Assembly: GCA_003484685.1 (NCBI GenBank)
Contig: DNBB01000036.1
Span: 1 to 9,530 of the forward strand
DNA: 9,530 nucleotides
Reading direction: 5' to 3'
Source of the DNA: Candidatus Babelota bacterium
GTDB taxonomy: Bacteria; Babelota; Babeliae; Babelales; Babelaceae
The notes under the pieces were generated by a model that was given only the letters and a program-made list of their open reading frames with translations, searched no databases and was not told where the DNA came from. This document shows positions 5,278 to 9,530 of the stretch, piece after piece. Position 1 is the stretch's first letter. Each line of letters begins with the position of its first letter. Position numbers and translations under genes: made by a program.

Positions 5278-5841
5278 ATGACGGTATTTCTTGTTTTTTT
5301 CATACTTGCATTCGCCTTGATTGCACCGATCTTCTGGGGCATAGGCAAATACAATTCCTTTGTTTCGCTTCGCGCCATGACGCAAGAAGCTTGGAGCGGA
5401 ATTGATGTACAACTCAAACGCCGTTACGACCTTATCCCCAATTTAGTCGAAACCGTAAAACACTATCAAATTCACGAAAAAGGCGTTTTAGAAAACATCG
5501 CTAAATTCCGTTCCGCGTCGATGCACGCAACAACCGTGCAAGAGAAAAGCGCCGCTGAAGGAGCATTAACCGGTGCGCTCAAAACACTTTTTGCCGTTGC
5601 CGAAAACTACCCGGAACTTAAGGCTAATGAAAATTTCTTAGCGCTACAAAACAGCCTTGAAAAAATCGAAGATGAACTGCAAATCTCGCGTCGCTACTAC
5701 AACGGAACTGCGCGTAACTATAATATCGCGGTCATGCACTTTCCTGCGCGCATTGTAGCAAGTTTCACCTCATTTGCGCCGATTACCTACTTTGAACTAG
5801 ACAACCCCGAAGAAAAAACAGCACCCCGCGTACAATTCTAA
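5278..5841 (+). CDS. lemA: LemA family membrane-anchored protein
   Basis: This 187-residue LemA family protein has one N-terminal transmembrane helix (about 3-22), with the rest a helical bundle that in characterised members faces outside the cytoplasm. Diagnostic features are the segment after the helix (KYNSFVSLRAMTQEAWSGID, 24-43), the highly conserved LKRRYDLIPNLVETVKHY (46-63), ENYPELKANENFLALQ (109-124), EDELQISRRYYNGTARNYN (131-149) and FPARIVASF (155-163). The family's biochemical role is not established. AAGGA at 5266-5270, eight bases before the ATG, supports the start. The next gene begins 15 bases after the stop and encodes a DUF2207 protein, a recurrent partner of LemA in bacteria, so the two probably work together in the envelope. 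The length is typical and no residue looks anomalous. Confidence 0.93.
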   Translation: MTVFLVFFILAFALIAPIFWGIGKYNSFVSLRAMTQEAWSGIDVQLKRRYDLIPNLVETVKHYQIHEKGVLENIAKFRSASMHATTVQEKSAAEGALTGALKTLFAVAENYPELKANENFLALQNSLEKIEDELQISRRYYNGTARNYNIAVMHFPARIVASFTSFAPITYFELDNPEEKTAPRVQF

Positions 5842-5856
5842 CAACGCAGGTCAGGC

Positions 5857-7593
5857 ATGCTAAAAAAACCACGCATCAAACTTTTAGGATACGCGTCAGC
5901 CAGTCTCCTGCTGGCGCTCTTTTTTTCGCCTATTTATGCTACTCATATTCAGAGCTTCCACTCAGATATTATTATCCATCAATCCGGCGAACTCGAGGTC
6001 ACTAACAACATCGAATACGTTGAAACGCGTTACGGTAAACATGGCATCTACCATAGTATCCCCGTCGCATACTCTGGCCCGCTTGGTACTAACTACACCA
6101 CAAAACTTTCGGTAAAAACAATAACACGCAATGGCCAGTCCGTTCCTTTTAAACAAACCTTCAACAACGGACGCATTACCTTTCTCATTGGCTCCGCCGA
6201 AATCATCATTCCACCGGGGACATATCAGTACGTAATACACTATACAACCCAACGACAACTACAATTTTACGAAGAATACGACGAACTTGCGTGGAATGTG
6301 ACGGGACTTGAATCTGCCCTCCCTATATATCATGCAAGCGCAACAATAAAACTACCAAAAAACATTCCCGCACAAAGCATCAAAGCCAGCGCATTTACCG
6401 GCCCTTATCAAAGCGACCAACGCAATGCACTTATTGAACAAACCAATAGCCATATACTCACCTTCGCAACAACGCACCTCCTTAAGCCCTTTGAAGGTCT
6501 AACCATATATGTTTCATGGAAACGCGGTCTCATTACGCGGCCTTCAACAATTCAAGAAGTATGGCTTTTTGCTAAAGATAATCCAGGACTTTTGCTCTTT
6601 TTCCTTCTGTACCTGCTCTTAATCTGGTATCTAGTTTTAACAATCAGACAGATACGCGCATATGAAAATTATGGCACGATAATTCCCCGCTTTTACCCGC
6701 CAAAAGACACAACGCCTGCTGAATGTGGCTACCTCAAACAACGGCACATTGCCCCTACCCATGTAGCGGCCCAAATCGTTGACCTTGCAATTCGCGGATA
6801 TTTGACCATCTCAGCAAGCCCCCCCGATAAAACAGCCAACCAGTACACCATCAAAAAAACCGATCAACCATGGGCAACCGGTCTCAACACACTTGAAAGT
6901 GCTTTTTTAACCAAACTTTTTAGCGCCGGTGAAGAATACCGCATACACAAAAATCCTTTGGAAAAGGAAAGAAAGCAAGCTGCGGGTCTCATCAAAACAC
7001 TACAAAAGGCTGTCGAAGAACGGCCATTTTCAAAATTGCTCAAGCTCCATGTCTCTTTCATCATTCCCGTCCTAGGCACAACGGTTGCAGCCATACTGCT
7101 TTGCTCATTGCTTGATGGCTATGTTTCTCCACTTTTCCTGATTCCTGGCGGCATCCTAATCAGTATTGCAGCATGCTACTTACCGGGTTATACACCTGAG
7201 GGCCGAGTGGTTAGAGACGAAATTGATGGGTTTGCATTATATTTAAAAACAGCAGAAATTGATCGATTAAAAATTATTGGCACACCACCCATTAGAACAC
7301 CCGCGCTTTTTGAAAAATATCTTCCCTTTGCTATGGCACTCGGGTTAGAAGAAGCATGGACCAAGCAATTTGCGCCATTATTCAAAGAATGGGAAACTTC
7401 GCAGAACCCTTATCGGCCAACATGGTTTATTGGCAATCACTTCTCTCCTATCATGCTTACTAATTTTACCCGATTATATGCAGCTACAACCAATCCGACT
7501 CCAACATATGGTTCATCAAAATCTCCAACAGGCAGATTTGGCGGTGGTTTTTCTGGCGGAGGCCGAGGCGGCGGAGGAACCGGTAGCTGGTAA
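5857..7593 (+). CDS. DUF2207 domain membrane protein with Gly-rich tail
   Basis: This 578-residue protein is of the DUF2207 (YciQ-like) family. It has a signal peptide (1-28, probable cleavage after IYA), then an extracytoplasmic beta-rich domain (about 30-225; SGELEVTNNIEY at 43-54, RYGKHGIYHSIPV at 58-70, YDELAWNVTG at 141-150). A transmembrane helix follows (243-263), then a cytoplasmic segment opening with the family motif PPKDTTPAECGYL (281-293; usual form PP.g.sPAe.gyL), two close transmembrane helices (about 398-416 and 423-443), and a C-terminal domain with DGFALYLKTAE (457-467) and AMALGLEEAW (492-501). The last 20 residues form a glycine-rich tail ending GGGGTGSW, common in this family. 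Molecular function is unknown. The ribosome binding site is weak (GCAGG, 5846-5850). No terminator is visible between this gene and thrS, which has its own promoter. Confidence 0.9.
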   Translation: MLKKPRIKLLGYASASLLLALFFSPIYATHIQSFHSDIIIHQSGELEVTNNIEYVETRYGKHGIYHSIPVAYSGPLGTNYTTKLSVKTITRNGQSVPFKQTFNNGRITFLIGSAEIIIPPGTYQYVIHYTTQRQLQFYEEYDELAWNVTGLESALPIYHASATIKLPKNIPAQSIKASAFTGPYQSDQRNALIEQTNSHILTFATTHLLKPFEGLTIYVSWKRGLITRPSTIQEVWLFAKDNPGLLLFFLLYLLLIWYLVLTIRQIRAYENYGTIIPRFYPPKDTTPAECGYLKQRHIAPTHVAAQIVDLAIRGYLTISASPPDKTANQYTIKKTDQPWATGLNTLESAFLTKLFSAGEEYRIHKNPLEKERKQAAGLIKTLQKAVEERPFSKLLKLHVSFIIPVLGTTVAAILLCSLLDGYVSPLFLIPGGILISIAACYLPGYTPEGRVVRDEIDGFALYLKTAEIDRLKIIGTPPIRTPALFEKYLPFAMALGLEEAWTKQFAPLFKEWETSQNPYRPTWFIGNHFSPIMLTNFTRLYAATTNPTPTYGSSKSPTGRFGGGFSGGGRGGGGTGSW

Positions 7594-7610
7594 GGACTCA
7601 ATAGATCTAG

Positions 7611-7639
7611 ATGACAGGGATATTCGGCTCTGTTACAAT
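7611..7639 (+). promoter_or_regulatory. strong extended -10 promoter of thrS
   Basis: ATGACA (7611-7616, 5 of 6 to the -35) is separated by an ideal 17 bases from TACAAT (7634-7639, 5 of 6 to the -10), and TG at 7631-7632 makes an extended -10. This is the best promoter match in the window. Transcription would start near 7646, giving a leader of about 38 bases. That is too short for a T-box or similar riboswitch, and no leader hairpin or attenuator is apparent. Confidence 0.75.
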
Positions 7640-7683
7640 AAACAGCGAAAACTGTATATCTTCTATGCCTACTAGGATCACGC

Positions 7684-9387
7684 ATGGATAAACACGTAGA
7701 ACTAGAGCACCTACGCCACTCGGCGGCTCACTTATTAGCTCATGCAATTTCAGAGCTCTATCCAAACACCCGGTTTACTATTGGTCCCACAACGGACACG
7801 GGCTTTTTCTACGATTTCCTCGCGCAAACTACGATTCGGGAAGAAGACCTCCCGGCAATTGAAGAACGTATGCGTCAGATCGCTTCAGAAAACTTTCCTA
7901 TTATCCAAAGCTGCGTTAGCAAAGAAGAAGCACGAAGGATCTTTAAAGATAACCCTTTCAAACTCGAACTTATAAACGACATTCAAGACGCAGAGGTCGG
8001 CCTTTCGACCCAAGGTTCATTTGTCGATCTATGCCGCGGCGGTCACGTTGCAAGTACTGGACAAATCCAGCACTTTAAATTAATTTCCGTCTCAGGAGTC
8101 TACTGGCGAGGCGACAAAGAAAATCCACAACTCCAGCGCATTACGGGTATTGCCTTTTTAAGCCAGGCTGAACTAGACCAATATCTCCATCAACGCGAAG
8201 AAGCCCTTAAATACGATCATCGCAAGCTTGGGAAAGAGTTAGATCTATTCTCATTGTTGCCTGAAGGTATCGGCTTTCCTTTTATACATCCAAAAGGAAA
8301 TTTGATTCTCAACACCCTTAAGAACTTTATGCGTCAGCTGCTCTACGAGAATGATTATCAAGAAGTAGCAACGCCAATTATGCTCAACGCCGATCTTTGG
8401 CGCCGTTCTGGGCACTATTCATACTACAAAGAAAATATGTATTTTTCTCATATTGATGAAACTGAATATGCCATTCGCCCAATGAACTGCCCTGGCGCCT
8501 TTTTAATTTACAACACACGGCCGCGCTCCTATCGAGAACTGCCTATGCGCATCTCAGAGTTTGGATATGTTCATAGACACGAGCTTTCAGGCGTACTACA
8601 TGGCTTAATGCGTGTTCGTGCATTTACCATCGATGATGCACACATTATCTGCCAGCTCAATCAAATGGAACAAGAAATAACTAATGTATTAAAATTGATT
8701 TTTATTACTTTAGCCAAAACGGGCTTTGAAAATATCAAAATTGGTTTGGCAACGCGTCCGGCCAACGCTATGGGTAGCGTCGAGGTTTGGGAAATAGCTA
8801 TTAATGCGCTCAAACAAGCCTTAGAAAAATCTGGGCACAGCTATACAATCAAAGAAGGCGACGGCGCTTTTTATGGTCCCAAAATAGAAATTGGCATACA
8901 AGATTCTATCGGCCGCACCTGGCAGTGCAGTACTGTTCAAGTCGATTTTGTACAGCCAGAAAACTTTGACCTTACCTGTATTAACTCAAGCGGACAAAAA
9001 GAGCGGGTTGTCGTTGTTCATCACGCAATTTTTGGTTCTTTAGAACGCTTCTTTGCCATACTGCTTGAGCATTACAAGGGTAAATTACCGCTCTGGCTAT
9101 CACCGATCCAAACGCGTATTATGACTATTACCGACCAAGAATTACCATACGCACGCAACCTGCGCGATCAACTCAAAAAGTATTTGCGTATCGACATTGA
9201 AGAAAGCTCTGATCCAATCTCTGCAAAGATCAAAAAAGCTCAGATCGAGCAAATACCGTGGATGCTGGTAATTGGCAAAAAAGAGGTTGAAAACAATACT
9301 ATCACGCTGCGACACCGCGATGGCACTCAAGAGTTTGGGCTTACGTTGGCAGAAATCATCGAGCGAGCTCAAAAAGAGTTAACATAG
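7684..9387 (+). CDS. thrS: threonyl-tRNA synthetase lacking the TGS domain
   Basis: This 567-residue class II synthetase charges tRNA-Thr in the cytoplasm. It starts directly in the N2 editing domain, with HSAAH (His12, His16) and CRGGH (Cys117, His121) matching the HxxxH and CxxxH motifs that clear mischarged serine. The catalytic core follows, with zinc ligands Cys269 (MNCPG), His320 (DDAH) and His446 (HHAIFGS). Their spacings (51 and 177) equal those I recall for the E. coli enzyme (C334, H385, H511). Motif 2 is in EFGYVHRHELSG and motif 3 in GSLERFFAIL. The anticodon-binding domain covers about 460-567. The usual N-terminal TGS domain of about 60 residues is absent. An in-frame stop lies 42 bases upstream at 7639 with no alternative start codon between, so this is not a mis-called start. 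AGGA at 7674-7677 is the ribosome binding site. It stands alone between its own promoter and terminator, without the infC-rpmI-rplT genes that often follow thrS. Confidence 0.97.
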   Translation: MDKHVELEHLRHSAAHLLAHAISELYPNTRFTIGPTTDTGFFYDFLAQTTIREEDLPAIEERMRQIASENFPIIQSCVSKEEARRIFKDNPFKLELINDIQDAEVGLSTQGSFVDLCRGGHVASTGQIQHFKLISVSGVYWRGDKENPQLQRITGIAFLSQAELDQYLHQREEALKYDHRKLGKELDLFSLLPEGIGFPFIHPKGNLILNTLKNFMRQLLYENDYQEVATPIMLNADLWRRSGHYSYYKENMYFSHIDETEYAIRPMNCPGAFLIYNTRPRSYRELPMRISEFGYVHRHELSGVLHGLMRVRAFTIDDAHIICQLNQMEQEITNVLKLIFITLAKTGFENIKIGLATRPANAMGSVEVWEIAINALKQALEKSGHSYTIKEGDGAFYGPKIEIGIQDSIGRTWQCSTVQVDFVQPENFDLTCINSSGQKERVVVVHHAIFGSLERFFAILLEHYKGKLPLWLSPIQTRIMTITDQELPYARNLRDQLKKYLRIDIEESSDPISAKIKKAQIEQIPWMLVIGKKEVENNTITLRHRDGTQEFGLTLAEIIERAQKELT

Positions 9388-9400
9388 ATCACTACAATAC

Positions 9401-9435
9401 AAAGCAGGGGACAACAGTAACTGTCTCCTGCTTTT
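9401..9435 (+). terminator. Rho-independent terminator of thrS
   Basis: AAAGCAGGGGACA (9401-9413) pairs with TGTCTCCTGCTTT (9422-9434), all 13 positions with one G-U, around an eight-base loop. It is followed by a short T run (9432-9435) and, after ATGTTA, by a further eight Ts (9442-9449). It may also help end transcription from the opposite strand. Confidence 0.82.
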
Positions 9436-9438
9436 ATG

Positions 9439-9530
9439 TTATTTTTTTTGAGCCATCTTTTCCATTAAATCGTGGCATACACATACACGAGCACGTGGCC
9501 GGCATATGTATTGTCCCCAAGGAACAAGTA
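9439..9530 (-). CDS. possible 3' end of an unidentified minus-strand gene
   Basis: One minus-strand frame is open from the window edge to a TAA at 9441-9439, giving 29 residues that end CHDLMEKMAQKK, a plausible lysine-rich C-terminus, with three cysteines (C.....CVC pattern). A second minus-strand frame is also open across this stretch, so the choice of frame is a judgement. The gene would converge on thrS with the hairpin at 9401-9435 between them. No family can be named from so short a piece, and it may be non-coding. Confidence 0.3.
   Translation of the reverse strand, partial: LVPWGQYICRPRARVCVCHDLMEKMAQKK

Noticed and set aside
7370..7675. Plus-strand 101-residue frame overlapping the DUF2207 3' end
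   Set aside because: It is an out-of-frame shadow of the glycine-rich tail and intergenic region, with no ribosome binding site of note and no family features.
7646..7683. T-box or other riboswitch in the thrS leader
   Set aside because: The predicted leader is about 38 bases, with no specifier loop, T-box sequence or antiterminator hairpin.
1..9530. CRISPR array, insertion sequence, integrase or phage genes
   Set aside because: No spaced direct repeats, transposase or integrase motifs, or flanking terminal repeats were found on either strand. The only tRNA gene is complete, with no duplicated 3' end suggesting an attachment site.

Overview
The window looks like chromosome from a small-genome, host-associated bacterium with moderately low GC. 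A run of low-complexity secreted proteins sits among ordinary housekeeping genes, and promoters, ribosome binding sites and intrinsic terminators are of standard bacterial type. Tentatively this recalls Dependentiae (TM6, Babeliae) or a similar intracellular lineage. That is inference from gene content and style; nothing here is a decisive taxonomic marker.

Layout: (1) 1-575: a spoVG gene with a possible promoter, then tRNA-Gln(UUG) 15 bases later and a strong intrinsic terminator, probably one transcription unit. (2) 576-3765: an intergenic promoter region, a Maf-type nucleotide pyrophosphatase gene, then three consecutive genes for exported, probably disordered proteins (called A, B and C here), closed by an intrinsic terminator. 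Gene A overlaps the end of maf by 8 bases, and A-B-C are 14-17 bases apart, each with its own Shine-Dalgarno site, so the four genes read as one operon. (3) 3764-5149, minus strand: a PIN-PhoH ATPase gene converging on the secreted cluster. (4) 5278-7593: a lemA plus DUF2207 membrane-protein pair, divergent from phoH. (5) 7611-9435: a threonyl-tRNA synthetase gene lacking the TGS domain, with a near-consensus extended -10 promoter and its own terminator. (6) 9439-9530: possibly the 3' end of a minus-strand gene running off the window.

The most interesting part is the A-B-C cluster. The proteins look unrelated at first, but B bridges the other two. A and B share an identical eight-residue basic block (QRRIIRRR) written with different synonymous codons at seven of eight positions, followed by PSxFxFxP. 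B and C share, in the same order, a QTPP/TP element, an AELERxxxLFxxI block, a KYR element and an RxLxF element. This suggests an old, diverged tandem family of secreted proteins held together by short linear motifs. Several motifs resemble eukaryotic ones (cyclin-docking RxLxF, S/T-P-x-K kinase sites, basic nuclear-import or protease-cleavage-like patches). A role as host-directed effectors is therefore a reasonable but unproven hypothesis.

The remaining genes are conserved functions (RNA/DNA-binding regulator, tRNA, nucleotide housekeeping, PIN-PhoH ATPase, envelope proteins, tRNA charging) with no evident common pathway.
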